Source: Acidobacteriota bacterium (GTDB lineage Bacteria > Acidobacteriota > Terriglobia > Bryobacterales > UBA6623). From it: DNA of 64,000 bases. Position numbers and translations under genes: made by a program. The stretch covers positions 21,798 through 85,797 of the forward strand of contig JAQCLD010000004.1 in NCBI GenBank assembly GCA_027592785.1. The letters run 5' to 3'. The notes below the pieces were generated by a model. That model had not been told where the DNA came from and did no database searches. It saw only the letters and a list, made by a program, of their open reading frames with translations. Below, piece after piece: positions 39,099 through 52,153 of the stretch (within the stretch, counting starts at the first letter, position 1; every line of letters starts with the position of its first letter).

Positions 39099-39692
39099 TT
39101 GCGGCCCGCTGTCTTCATCGCTTCGCTTTTGTTGTGTCTGAACGCCTGTCAGCGTCGCGAGCCGCTGCCCAATTTCGCTTCAGTGCCGCCGTTTGCACTC
39201 ACTGCGCAAGATGGCCGATACGTGACAGACGAAGACTACCAGGGCCGGGTGTGGATTGCCGATTTCGTGTTCACCAATTGCCCTGGTCCCTGCCCGATGC
39301 TGACCTCGCACATGCGCGACGTCCAAGACTTGCTTGTTGAACGATCGTTGGATGTTCCGCTGGTGTCTTTCAGCGTGGATCCGGAAACGGATACGCCGGA
39401 AGTGTTGACCGAGTACGGCAAGACGTTCGGTGCTGACTTCACGCGCTGGGCTTTCTTAACCGGCGAGAAGCAGAAGATCTACGATTTGATCCTGCACGGG
39501 TTCCTGCTGGCTGTCAGCGACGGCGCCGTCTCATCGGAATATTCCGCCGGACCGGGCATTATCACCCACAGCACGCGCTTCGCACTGGTCGACCAGAACG
39601 GCGAAGTGCGTGGTTATTATCACGGCGAAGAGCCTACGGTCGCGGCTGAGATTGTGGCCGACGCAGAACGCTTATTGGCCAAGAGCCGTTAG
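39099..39692 (+). CDS. SCO1/SenC-family copper chaperone-like protein
   Basis: VWIADFVFTNCPGPCPMLTSHMRDVQ (CxxxC), SFSVDPETDTPEVL; TTG start. Confidence 0.85.
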   Translation: MRPAVFIASLLLCLNACQRREPLPNFASVPPFALTAQDGRYVTDEDYQGRVWIADFVFTNCPGPCPMLTSHMRDVQDLLVERSLDVPLVSFSVDPETDTPEVLTEYGKTFGADFTRWAFLTGEKQKIYDLILHGFLLAVSDGAVSSEYSAGPGIITHSTRFALVDQNGEVRGYYHGEEPTVAAEIVADAERLLAKSR

Positions 39693-39695
39693 CCA

Positions 39696-40457
39696 TTAAA
39701 TCACCGCCTCGTTGAAACTCTCGGGACGTTCTAGGTTTGCCAGGTGACCGGATCCCGGAATCTCAACGTACTGGGCGCCGGCAATCTTCGAAGACCACTA
39801 GCGAGCTTCAGCCGCTGTAGTGATGGCGTCTTCTTCTCCGCAAATCACTAGCGTAGGGACCTTGATCATCGAAAGCAGGTCGGTGCTGTCCCGACGGCTG
39901 CCGAGTGCGCTCAGCAGGTCGGCGACCACTTTCGGCGGGGCGGCTTCAATCATTTGGCGCACGTTGCCGGCGATTCTTTCGTCCGCCAGCTCCGCCGCAC
40001 CTACAAACTTCGGCAGTAGTTGTTTGGCTAACTCCGCTGAGCCGTTTTGCAACACGAAGTCGGCCGACTTTTGCCGCCCCGCTCTTGCATCGGCCGTATC
40101 CGCGGCAGGACGCGTATCGGCCAATAGCAACCCCAACAGGCGTTCAGGGAAGATCCGGGCGAAGGAGAAAGCGGCATAGCCGCCCATGGAGACGCCGCCC
40201 ACGATTGCCTTGTCGATCTTCAGCACGTCAAGCAAGCCCGCCGCGATGCGAGCCTGATCGTCTATACCGACCGGTCCTGGAGCCGATTGCCCCAAACCTG
40301 GAACGTCAAACAGGATTACCTTTGCGATCCGCGAGAAATCGCGCAACTGTACCTCAAACATCGTTTGGTTCAGGGGGAACGCGTGCATCAACAGCACGGG
40401 GGTTCCCTGGCCCTCGACGAAGTAACTAACTGCGCGGCCGCCGATTGTCGCTTGCAT
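39696..40457 (-). pseudogene. Alpha/beta hydrolase interrupted by an in-frame TAG at 39798-39800 that removes the His segment
   Basis: GGVSMGGYAAF nucleophile elbow and CGEEDAIT before the stop; the same frame continues WSSKIAGAQYVEIPGSGHLANLERPESFNEAVI* after it. Confidence 0.82.
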
Positions 40458-41620
40458 TGCTAAGTCAGTCTCCCGAAACTGGAGACTTGGAATCTAGCAC
40501 GACCTACACTGGACTGTCCCCCGAGAGCGGTACGCCGATAGCGGTGACCGTCGCCGATGGCCTCATACGGAAGATAGAGCCGCAACCCGGGGCCTCGGTC
40601 GCCACTTGGATTTCGCCCGGCTGGATCGACCTGCAAGTCAACGGTTTCGCTGGCGTGGACTACAATTCCACGACAACGACGACGGAACAGATTGGCCGCT
40701 CGATTCAGGTGCAGCGCAAGACTGGCGTCACGCGCCTTCTACCCACTGTCATTACCGGCGACCTCGGCGAGATGGCGGCGTGCCTGGCGAACCTGGTGCG
40801 CGCCAAGGGTGAACTTGCTGAAGGCGCCTCGATCGCCGGCTTCCACGTGGAAGGCCCCTGGATCTCAGCGGAGGACGGGCCGCGCGGCGCTCACCCGCTG
40901 GAGCATGTGCGTCCCGCATCGGTCGAGGAATTCAAGAGGCTGCAAGACGCGGGGGCAGGCTTGGTACGGCTGTTGACCCTGGCGCCGGAGTCTACGGGAG
41001 CGCTGGCCTTGATCGAGTACGCGGCGGAATCGGGCGTGATTGTTTCGATCGGACATACCGGAGCGACAAACGAGCAGATTGACGACGCGGTGAGCGCGGG
41101 CGCCACGATGACGACGCATTTGGGCAACGGCGCCCATACGGTGTTGCCCAAGGGGAGCAACTACATCTTGCGGCAGATGGCCGACGATCGACTCTTCGCG
41201 GGGCTGATTGTCGACGGCATCCACCTGTCGCCCGAGTTCGTCAAGATCGCCGTACGAGCGAAAGGCCCCCAGCGGGCTTTCCTGGTGACTGACGCCGTCG
41301 CCCCTGCCGGATGCGAGCCGGGCTTGCATCAACTCGGTTCCCAACAGGTGCGCCTGTCGGCAGACGGCAGCGTACGGCTGCCCGATGGGCGCTTGTCGGG
41401 CTCGTCGTTGCGCATGGACGAAGCAGTCGAGAACGTCATGCGATTCGCCGGTATTGGCGTTGAACAAGCTGTGCGCATGGCCTCGGTGAACGCTGCCCAG
41501 GCGATTGCGCTGGAGGAGCGAAACGGCTTCCTCAATGTTGGAGATCCGGCGGAACTGGTCCTGTTTACACTCTCTGCTGAGGGCCGACTCGCCGTGACCG
41601 ATGTGGTCAGCCAAGAGTAA
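40457..41620 (+). CDS. nagA: N-acetylglucosamine-6-phosphate deacetylase (start uncertain)
   Basis: SPGWIDLQVNGFAGVDYNS, GFHVEGPWIS, HLGNGAHTV, DGIHLSPEF, LVTDAVAPAG; only TTG starts available. Confidence 0.9.
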   Translation: MLSQSPETGDLESSTTYTGLSPESGTPIAVTVADGLIRKIEPQPGASVATWISPGWIDLQVNGFAGVDYNSTTTTTEQIGRSIQVQRKTGVTRLLPTVITGDLGEMAACLANLVRAKGELAEGASIAGFHVEGPWISAEDGPRGAHPLEHVRPASVEEFKRLQDAGAGLVRLLTLAPESTGALALIEYAAESGVIVSIGHTGATNEQIDDAVSAGATMTTHLGNGAHTVLPKGSNYILRQMADDRLFAGLIVDGIHLSPEFVKIAVRAKGPQRAFLVTDAVAPAGCEPGLHQLGSQQVRLSADGSVRLPDGRLSGSSLRMDEAVENVMRFAGIGVEQAVRMASVNAAQAIALEERNGFLNVGDPAELVLFTLSAEGRLAVTDVVSQE

Positions 41621-41636
41621 TCCGCTCCGAATCTCA

Positions 41637-41653
41637 GCTATGATGGCCGTTCG
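41637..41653 (+). promoter_or_regulatory. Putative promoter element GCTATGATGGCCGTTCG, copy 1
   Basis: Near-identical element at 43080-43096 upstream of the second GntP gene. Confidence 0.35.
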
Positions 41654-41676
41654 CTGCTCAAAGCGACAGCCCCGCG

Positions 41677-43035
41677 ATGCACCCCTTACTTGTTCTACTA
41701 CTAGCCACGATCGCGGTGTTCGTGCTGATCATCCGCCTCAAGATCAATGCCTTTGTCGCGCTGATCTTGTCCGCCATATTGATCGGTATCCTGTCGCCTC
41801 AGATCGCCTTGGCCGATGTGATACCGGAAGTCACTTCGCGATTTGGCAGAGTCGTCGGCAACATTGGCGTGGCCATCGCCATGGCGGCAGTGATCGGCCA
41901 CTGCCTGATGGAAAGCGGCGCGGCGGACAAGATCACCAGGCAATTCATACGCTGGCTGGGAGAGAAATACTCTTCGGCATCGATGCTGGTCAGCGGCTTC
42001 GTGCTGAGCATCCCGGTCTTCTCCGACACGGTCTTCTACCTTCTTATTCCGCTGGCGCGCGCCATGACCATCCGCAACGGCGGACGGCGGTATGTGCTCA
42101 ACGTTCTATCGATCGGGGCCGGCGCGCTGGCGACACACATCTTCGTCCCGCCGACTCCGGGGCCCCTGGCCATGGCCGCGACGTTGAATATCGATATCGG
42201 AATCGTGATGATCGTGGGCCTAATAATCGGCGTACCTTCCGCGTTCGCCGCTTGGCTCTACGCGATATGGATTGACCGTCGGCTCAATATCGCTGTCCGC
42301 GAAGCTCCGGGAGCGAGCATCGCGGAACTGGAAGATATTGCCAAGCGCCCAGAAGCCGACTTGCCGAGTTTCTCCTCCTCGCTGTTGCCTATCGTGCTGC
42401 CGGTCGTCTTAATCACCGGGAACACCGTGAGCAACAACCTATATCCTGGTTCCGCCTTTGCCCAGCAAATGGCCTTTTGGGGCAACGCGAACCTCGCCCT
42501 CATCCTCTCCGCCGCGTGCGCCCTTTGGGGCCTAGCGCGACAGAAAGGCCTGGGACTCCGCGGTCTAGCGGGGCCCGCAGAGAAAGCTATCAAGGACGCT
42601 GGCTTGATCATTTTGATTACCGCCGGTGGGGGAGCCTTCGGCGGGATGCTCGTAGCGGCGGGAGTCGGCGATGTGTTGAGCGAGGGCGCGACGAACGCTG
42701 GAGTTTCCTATTTAATTCTTGGCTTCGGAACCGCCATGCTTTTGCGAATCGCTCAAGGGTCAGCCACAGTCGCCATGATCACAGTCGCCCAAATCCTAGC
42801 CCCTATCGCTGCCGGCGCTCCGCTGGCTTACCACCCGGTCTATTTACTCATCGCCACCGGCGGCGGATCGATCACGGCCGGTTGGATGAACGACAGCGGT
42901 TTCTGGGTCTACAGAACAATGACCGGCCTAACCGAGATGGAGGCGCTCCAGACCAAAAGCGCCTGCCTTTCCGTCATGGGTGTGACGGCGTTGCTTTGCG
43001 CCTGGCTAGGAACTGTGCTCTTCCCGATGGTTTGA
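41677..43035 (+). CDS. GntP-family gluconate:H+ symporter, paralogue 1
   Basis: 452 aa multi-TM protein; ATHIFVPPTPGPLAMAA, AQGSATVAMITVAQ, GGGSITAGWMNDSGFWV. Confidence 0.92.
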   Translation: MHPLLVLLLATIAVFVLIIRLKINAFVALILSAILIGILSPQIALADVIPEVTSRFGRVVGNIGVAIAMAAVIGHCLMESGAADKITRQFIRWLGEKYSSASMLVSGFVLSIPVFSDTVFYLLIPLARAMTIRNGGRRYVLNVLSIGAGALATHIFVPPTPGPLAMAATLNIDIGIVMIVGLIIGVPSAFAAWLYAIWIDRRLNIAVREAPGASIAELEDIAKRPEADLPSFSSSLLPIVLPVVLITGNTVSNNLYPGSAFAQQMAFWGNANLALILSAACALWGLARQKGLGLRGLAGPAEKAIKDAGLIILITAGGGAFGGMLVAAGVGDVLSEGATNAGVSYLILGFGTAMLLRIAQGSATVAMITVAQILAPIAAGAPLAYHPVYLLIATGGGSITAGWMNDSGFWVYRTMTGLTEMEALQTKSACLSVMGVTALLCAWLGTVLFPMV

Positions 43036-43079
43036 TCGCGGTATTCCGATAGCCAGGGTTCGATTTCGGCGGCTAGTCC

Positions 43080-43096
43080 GCTATCATGTCCGTTCG
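43080..43096 (+). promoter_or_regulatory. Putative promoter element GCTATCATGTCCGTTCG, copy 2
   Basis: 15/17 match to 41637-41653. Confidence 0.35.
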
Positions 43097-43108
43097 AGTT
43101 CGGCCACG

Positions 43109-44467
43109 ATGCACCCGTTAATCGTCCTCCTCATCGCCACAATCGCAGTTTTTCTGCTGATCATTCGCTTTAAGATCAACGCTTTCGTCGCGTTGATTCT
43201 TTCCGCCATTTTGATCGGCATCCTCTCGCGGAACATACCACTCGCTAGCGTGATCCCTGAAGTGACGTCGCGCTTCGGCGATGTCGTCGGACGCATCGGC
43301 GTGGCCATCGCCATGGCTGCCCTGATCGGCCATTCGCTGATGGAGAGCGGCGCCGCGGACCGGATCACACGGCAGTTTATCCGTTGGTTGGGCGAAAAGT
43401 ACTCTTCGCTGTCGATGTTGGTCAGCGGCTACGTGCTGAGCATCCCTGTATTCCACGACACGGTCTTTTATCTATTGATTCCTTTGGCCAGGGCGATGAC
43501 CATTCGCAACGGCGGCAAGCGTTATGTTCTGAATGCTTTGTCCATCGGCGCCGGCGGCGTAGCCACGCACCTATTCGTGCCGCCGACTCCGGGGCCGCTG
43601 GCCATGGCCGCGACAATGAACCTCGATATCGGACTGGTGATGATCGTTGGCCTGACGATCGGCATTCCGTCATCTCTGGCCGCCTGGTTATACGCCGTCT
43701 GGATCGATCGCAAGTTAAACATCCCGATGCGCGAGGCCCCCGGTGCGTCGCTGGCCGAGTTAGAAGAAATCGCCAACCGGCCTGAGAGCGAACTGCCCGG
43801 CTTCTTCGTTTCGATGTTGCCGATTGCGTTGCCAGTCTTGCTCATCACCGGTAACACCGTAGCCAACACGTTCTTTTCGGGCACCGCGTTCGCCCAGCAG
43901 ATGGTTTTTTGGGGCAACGCCAACGTGGCGCTGATTCTTTCCGCAGCTTGCGGCTTGTGGGTTTTGGCGCGGCACAAGAATATGGGTCTGCGCGATCTAG
44001 CCAAACCCGCTGAGAAGGCCATCAAGGACGCCGGTCTGATCATTATGATTACGGCCGGAGGCGGCGCTTTCGGCGGCATGCTGGTCGCCGCCGGAGTTGC
44101 GGACTCGCTGAGCCAGGGCGCGTCCGACATGGGCATCTCCTATCTCTTCCTCGCCTTCGGAGTCGCCATGATGCTGCGCGTCGCGCAGGGTTCGGCGACC
44201 GTCGCAATGATCACTGTGTCCCAAATGCTGGCCCCGCTCATCACGCAGTCTCCGCTTCCCTACCACCCCGTCTATCTACTCATCGCGACTGGCGGCGGGG
44301 CTATCATGGCCGGCTGGATGAATGACAGCGGCTTCTGGGTTTACAAGACGATGACCGGTCTCACCGAAATGGAAGCGCTGAAGACCAAGAGCGTGTCGCT
44401 CTCAGTCATGGGACTGACGGCGTTTCTGTTCGCCTGGCTCGGTTCGATCTTCTTCCCGATGGTCTGA
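43109..44467 (+). CDS. GntP-family gluconate:H+ symporter, paralogue 2
   Basis: 452 aa, colinear with the preceding GntP throughout. Confidence 0.92.
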   Translation: MHPLIVLLIATIAVFLLIIRFKINAFVALILSAILIGILSRNIPLASVIPEVTSRFGDVVGRIGVAIAMAALIGHSLMESGAADRITRQFIRWLGEKYSSLSMLVSGYVLSIPVFHDTVFYLLIPLARAMTIRNGGKRYVLNALSIGAGGVATHLFVPPTPGPLAMAATMNLDIGLVMIVGLTIGIPSSLAAWLYAVWIDRKLNIPMREAPGASLAELEEIANRPESELPGFFVSMLPIALPVLLITGNTVANTFFSGTAFAQQMVFWGNANVALILSAACGLWVLARHKNMGLRDLAKPAEKAIKDAGLIIMITAGGGAFGGMLVAAGVADSLSQGASDMGISYLFLAFGVAMMLRVAQGSATVAMITVSQMLAPLITQSPLPYHPVYLLIATGGGAIMAGWMNDSGFWVYKTMTGLTEMEALKTKSVSLSVMGLTAFLFAWLGSIFFPMV

Positions 44468-44485
44468 TTACGAGAAGATGGTGAG

Positions 44486-45154
44486 ATGAAGCGCGCGAAG
44501 GAGAAAGCGAGCGGCCCCGATGAGGCTCGCCGCGTGAGTCTGATCTTAAGACGGCTCAATCAGGACTACTCCGATGTCGTCTGCGCTTTGACGCATTCGA
44601 ATGCCTGGGAGTTGTTGGCCGCGACCATCCTCTCGGCGCAATGCACCGACGTGCGCGTCAACATCGTCACTCCGGCGCTATTCGCCGCATATCCGTCTGT
44701 CCAAACCTTGGCGGTCGCGGCGCAACCGGACGTTGAGCAACTGGTGCGCACCACCGGTTTCTTCCGCAATAAGGCAAAGAATCTCATCGGCGCGGCCAAG
44801 GGCATCGTCGAACGATACAATGGCCAAGTACCAACTACCATGGAGGAGTTGTTGACCCTCCCGGGCGTCGCGCGCAAAACCGCTAACGTTGTTCTTGGAT
44901 CGTGGTTCGGCATCGCCAGCGGCGTCGTCGTCGATACTCACGTCTCGCGCATCTCAAACCGACTCGGACTGACCAAGGCTGCTGACCCGAAGAAGATTGA
45001 ACAAGACTTAATGAAGGTCAGCCCCAAGAAGCGTTGGGTGCTCTTCTCTCACCAGATCATCCACCACGGACGGGCAGTATGCGTGGCGCGCAAACCAAAA
45101 TGCGACATTTGCCGCCTATACGACCTCTGTTCGTCGAAAGAGAAGACCAGCTAA
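44486..45154 (+). CDS. nth: Endonuclease III
   Basis: [65 protein letters not shown] Fe-S motif. Confidence 0.95.
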   Translation: MKRAKEKASGPDEARRVSLILRRLNQDYSDVVCALTHSNAWELLAATILSAQCTDVRVNIVTPALFAAYPSVQTLAVAAQPDVEQLVRTTGFFRNKAKNLIGAAKGIVERYNGQVPTTMEELLTLPGVARKTANVVLGSWFGIASGVVVDTHVSRISNRLGLTKAADPKKIEQDLMKVSPKKRWVLFSHQIIHHGRAVCVARKPKCDICRLYDLCSSKEKTS

Positions 45155-45158
45155 CGGC

Positions 45159-45758
45159 ATGAAAGAATTTGGGAATTGGCTCGTCGGGAGCATTGCAACT
45201 CTCGGGCCCTGGGGCCTTCTACTAGTCTCGTTTGGCGACTCTGCTTTCGTCCCTATCCCGCAGGGCGTCGATGCGCTGCTGATCACGCAAGTTATCGCGG
45301 CTCCGTCGACGGCTTGGCTGGCTGCGAGCATCGCCGTGTTCGGCTCTGTTGTCGGCTCGCTGATTCTCTACGTCATAGCTCGCCGCGGTGGCCGCGCCAT
45401 GCTGCTCAAGCGGGTCTCGCCGGCGGGCATGGATCGTCTTGAATCGCTGACCCAGCAATACGGCGCAGCGGCGGTGATCCCGCCCATGATGATCCCCTTG
45501 CCGCTGCCGACGAAGCTGTTCGTGCTCGCCGCCGGAGTATTCCAGATGCCGATCCCTTCCTTCATCTTGGCCGCTACGGTGGGCCGCGGAATTCGCTACT
45601 TTGGCGAAGCTGCTTTGGCCCTTAAGTACGGCGCGGGAACGCCTCAGCTGCTCAAGGACAACGTGTGGGCGGCCGCCGGATTAGGTCTCGCACTAGTACT
45701 GGTTTTCTTCGCCATCAACCGTTGGTCATCCAGAAAGGTCGTAGAAGGCGAGATCTAG
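45159..45758 (+). CDS. YqaA/DedA (VTT domain) membrane protein
   Basis: SFGDSAFVPIPQGVDALLITQV; VIPPMMIPLPLPTKLFVLAAGVFQMP. Confidence 0.82.
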   Translation: MKEFGNWLVGSIATLGPWGLLLVSFGDSAFVPIPQGVDALLITQVIAAPSTAWLAASIAVFGSVVGSLILYVIARRGGRAMLLKRVSPAGMDRLESLTQQYGAAAVIPPMMIPLPLPTKLFVLAAGVFQMPIPSFILAATVGRGIRYFGEAALALKYGAGTPQLLKDNVWAAAGLGLALVLVFFAINRWSSRKVVEGEI

Positions 45759-46643
45759 AATTCGAATCGGCCATTGGTAATCGCGCCGGCATCGTCGACC
45801 TGAAAGCGGTAAGCGAAGCCCAATCGCCCGTCGCGGACAAAGCGTACGTCCCCTATCGTGATCTCGCCCGGCGCCGCCACGACCACAGGGAAACGCGCGA
45901 ACTGTAGGTAGGCCCTGCCGAGAGTCGTCGTGTGCAGTTCGTCCAGCACATTTGCGTCCGCCGACGCCAGCTCCGTGAACTGTTGGGTCGCCGGGTTGAG
46001 GGAGTATTGCCCGGACTCGGTGCGCACATACGCCGCCCAATCCAAAGCAGTCCAAGGCGCGGGGAACATCCGCAACTCGATCGGAGCCTGCCCGGCAATA
46101 ACCATCCGAGCGACCTGCGCCTCGACCCCATTGCGAATCCATAGCGACACCAGCCCATAGGCAACCAGCGCCGCCAAGCCCACGCGCGCCGCCGCTATGC
46201 GCACGGGCCAGCGTAGGGCAACCAGTATCGCCGCCGCCAGCAACGCCCAGATCAACGGGTCGATGATGAAAAACAGGTCCCAGCTTGACCACTCCTCCGA
46301 GAACGGCAGCCAAAGCCGCACTCCGTATGAATTCATCATGTCCAACGCGACATGCGATCCCACCGCGGCCAGAGCCAGAGCCCACTGCCGCCAAAGCACG
46401 GCTCTCACGGATCGATGGCCCCACGCGTTCACCAACAAGACCGCCAGCGCCGCCATGAATGGGATCGCCACAACCGCGTGCGTGATGTGCCGGTGATAAA
46501 CCAGATACGTGGCCGGGTCGAACGCCGAAACAATATCCAGGTCCGGGATGTTGGCCGCGATTACGCACAGGGCAGCTGCGCGCGGGACCGAAGGGCCTGG
46601 AGCGCCCCGCGCGATCAGCAGGCCTACCAGCGAATGCGTCAGA

Positions 46644-46651
<8 letters not shown>
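45755..46651 (-). CDS. YdjM-like membrane-bound metal-dependent hydrolase
   Basis: MDNLTHSLVGLLIAR, PDLDIV, HRHITHAVV motifs and multiple TM. Confidence 0.85.
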
Positions 46652-49641
<2,990 letters not shown>

Positions 49642-49699
49642 CGCCGCGACGCGGACGATTACCTACTACCATCGGCTAAACCCGCCGATACGTAGTGAT

Positions 49700-51454
49700 G
49701 TGACCGCGCGCCCGCACGCCGTATACGTCCTAACTTCCTCGCTGGCCGCGCGCCGCATGTTCGCGGGCCACGGACGATTATGGCGGGCCGCTAACATCCG
49801 GGTCACCGTAATCAGTTCGCCCGGCCCCGATTTGGAGCGCTTCGGGATCGACGAAGGCGTCGAGACAGTGGGCCTGCCGATGGAACGCGGACTGAGCCCA
49901 TTGCGCGATATCGTTTCGCTCTACCGGCTGTGGAGCGAGTTCCAGCGCCTGCGGCCCGAACTGGTGGAGTGTGGTACGCCCAAGGCCGGCTTGCTTGGCG
50001 GCATCGCGGCTAGATTGGCGGGAGTCCCTGCTTCGCTCTATACACTGCATGGGCTTCGCTTAGAAACGCTTCGCGGCTGGCGCCGCGGGCTCTCGCGCCT
50101 TGCAGAGAGGCTCACCGTGAGACTTGCGGACGAAACCATCTGCGTCAGCCCCAGTCTGTTGAGGCAGGCGCGAACCTTGGGTGTCATCCCTGCTCATCGC
50201 GGGTTAGTGGCTGGCCCCGGAAGCGCCGCCGGAATCGACGCCGCCAGATTCGCTGCAATCGCTCGCCAGAGTCCTCGGAGTCAGACTGTCGGATTCGTCG
50301 GGCGGCTTACGCGGGACAAGGGCATCGTCGAACTCGTCAAAGCTTTCGACATCGTGAAGAGGCAACGACCGGACGCGCGACTACTGCTGGTGGGCGACTT
50401 CGAAGCCGGAGATCCCGTACCGCCGCAGATCCGCGAAAAGATCCTCCAGGACCCCGCAATTCGAGTCACGGGCTTTGTGGCGGACGCGACTCCGCACTAC
50501 GCCGATATTGACGTCGTCGCGCTGCCCTCTTACCGCGAAGGCTTTCCGCTCGTCGCCCTCGAAGCTGCCGCAGCAGCCCGTCCAATCGTTGCCGCCAACT
50601 GTACCGGAATGTGCGACGCCGTCGTCGACACGAGGACCGGTCTGATCGTCCCCATTGCCGACGCTCCGGCCCTTGCCGATGGAATACTGCAACTACTCGA
50701 GTCGCCGGAGACTGCCACAAAAATGGGCCAAGCAGCCCGAGGCCGCGTCCTCCGCCAGTTTCAACCCGATCTGATCTGGGTCGATAAATTCGAGCTCTAC
50801 GGGCGTCTCATCGAAAGCAATCCGATCGGGCGCCCAGCGTTGCAAGCGGCGGTCAAGCGTACCTTCGACGTGTTGGCCGCTCTGGCGCTGATGATCCTAT
50901 TCAGCCCGGTCATCGCCTTGATCGCTCTTGCTCTGTTGGCATCGCGGGCCGGTCCCATTCTCTTCGGCCAGGTGCGGCCCGGCCATCGGAAACGTCTCTT
51001 CGTGGTCCACAAATTTAGGACGATGTCCAATGCGCGATCGGCCTCTGGCGAGCTGCTTCCCGACAACGAGCGCCTCAGCAGGGCAGGACGATTCCTGCGC
51101 CGTTGGAGTCTCGACGAACTTTCCCAGTTGTGGAGCGTTCTGCGCGGCGAAATGAGCCTCGTCGGTCCCCGTCCGTTGCTGTCCGCGTACCTCTCCCGTT
51201 ACTCTCCCCGGCAGGCTTGGCGTTTTCTCGCTCCGCCGGGACTGACCGGCTGGGCTCAAGTTAACGGCAGAAATCAGTCCGAGTGGGAACATCGACTTGA
51301 GTTGGACGTCTGGTACGTCGAGAACTGGAGCCTGAGGCTAGACCTACGAATACTCGTCAAAACGCTTTCGATCGTTCTCAGCGGTCAGGGCGTGGAAGCC
51401 CGTGAGTCGGCGACTCCGTCTCCGTTTCTCGTAGTTCTACACCGGCGGCCCTAA
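49700..51454 (+). CDS. Fusion of GT4 glycosyltransferase with WcaJ/WecA-unrelated bacterial sugar transferase (phosphoglycosyltransferase)
   Basis: GT4 half (VGFVGRLTRDKGIVELVKAF, LPSYREGFPLVALEAAAAARPIVA) followed by KRTFDVLAALALMILFSPVIALIAL...VHKFRTM...RRWSLDELSQLWSVLRGEMSLVGPRPLL. Confidence 0.92.
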   Translation: MTARPHAVYVLTSSLAARRMFAGHGRLWRAANIRVTVISSPGPDLERFGIDEGVETVGLPMERGLSPLRDIVSLYRLWSEFQRLRPELVECGTPKAGLLGGIAARLAGVPASLYTLHGLRLETLRGWRRGLSRLAERLTVRLADETICVSPSLLRQARTLGVIPAHRGLVAGPGSAAGIDAARFAAIARQSPRSQTVGFVGRLTRDKGIVELVKAFDIVKRQRPDARLLLVGDFEAGDPVPPQIREKILQDPAIRVTGFVADATPHYADIDVVALPSYREGFPLVALEAAAAARPIVAANCTGMCDAVVDTRTGLIVPIADAPALADGILQLLESPETATKMGQAARGRVLRQFQPDLIWVDKFELYGRLIESNPIGRPALQAAVKRTFDVLAALALMILFSPVIALIALALLASRAGPILFGQVRPGHRKRLFVVHKFRTMSNARSASGELLPDNERLSRAGRFLRRWSLDELSQLWSVLRGEMSLVGPRPLLSAYLSRYSPRQAWRFLAPPGLTGWAQVNGRNQSEWEHRLELDVWYVENWSLRLDLRILVKTLSIVLSGQGVEARESATPSPFLVVLHRRP

Positions 51455-51463
51455 TCAGCCGAT

Positions 51464-52153
51464 GTGCTCCGTATGCGCCGCTCCGCTCTGCATCGCTGGT
51501 ACGTGAGCAAGATCTTGGCGCGACATAATACTTCCCGGCCAATCCAACAGGCCCTACACCAGGCGTTGCGAGAACTCGATGCCTCGTCCGCTCCGGGCCT
51601 CAACGTGGGCTGCGGGGCTACTAACCTGCATCCTAGGATACTGCGCGTGGACCTCGACCCGTTAGCGCTCCCAGACTACCTCTCCTCCGCGGACAAGCTT
51701 CCTTTCGCCGACAACACCTTTTCCGTCGCCGTCTCCCAGGAGGTTCTGGAGCATTTGCGCGAGCCGCAACTAGCGCTAGCGGAACTGGCCAGAGTCGTTC
51801 GCCCAGGCGGATTGCTCTACCTGCAAACCCCTTTCATAATTGGCTACCACGCCGCGCCGGCTGACTATTGGCGCTTCACCCACGAGGGGCTGGCGGCCAT
51901 GTTGCAACGCGCCGGATTGGCTGTCGAAGCCTTGGAACCAGCAGTCGGACCAGGCACCGCGCTCTATCGAATCGTCGTCGAGTTCGTGTCCGTCATAGCG
52001 GCGCGAGTTTACCCTTCCGCATATTTACCGGCGAAAGCCCTCGCCGCGGCTTTGCTGGCGCCGCTGCGCTGGTTCGACTCTTGGTTAATCGTGGGCGAAC
52101 AGCGTTGGCGCATTCCTGGAGGCTGTCTTGCGCTAGCGAGGAAGCCGATATGA
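51464..52153 (+). CDS. SAM-dependent methyltransferase (Methyltransf_11 type)
   Basis: LNVGCGATNLHPRILRVDLDP...AVSQEVLEHLREPQLALAELARVVRPGGLLYLQTPF. Confidence 0.82.
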   Translation: MLRMRRSALHRWYVSKILARHNTSRPIQQALHQALRELDASSAPGLNVGCGATNLHPRILRVDLDPLALPDYLSSADKLPFADNTFSVAVSQEVLEHLREPQLALAELARVVRPGGLLYLQTPFIIGYHAAPADYWRFTHEGLAAMLQRAGLAVEALEPAVGPGTALYRIVVEFVSVIAARVYPSAYLPAKALAAALLAPLRWFDSWLIVGEQRWRIPGGCLALARKPI

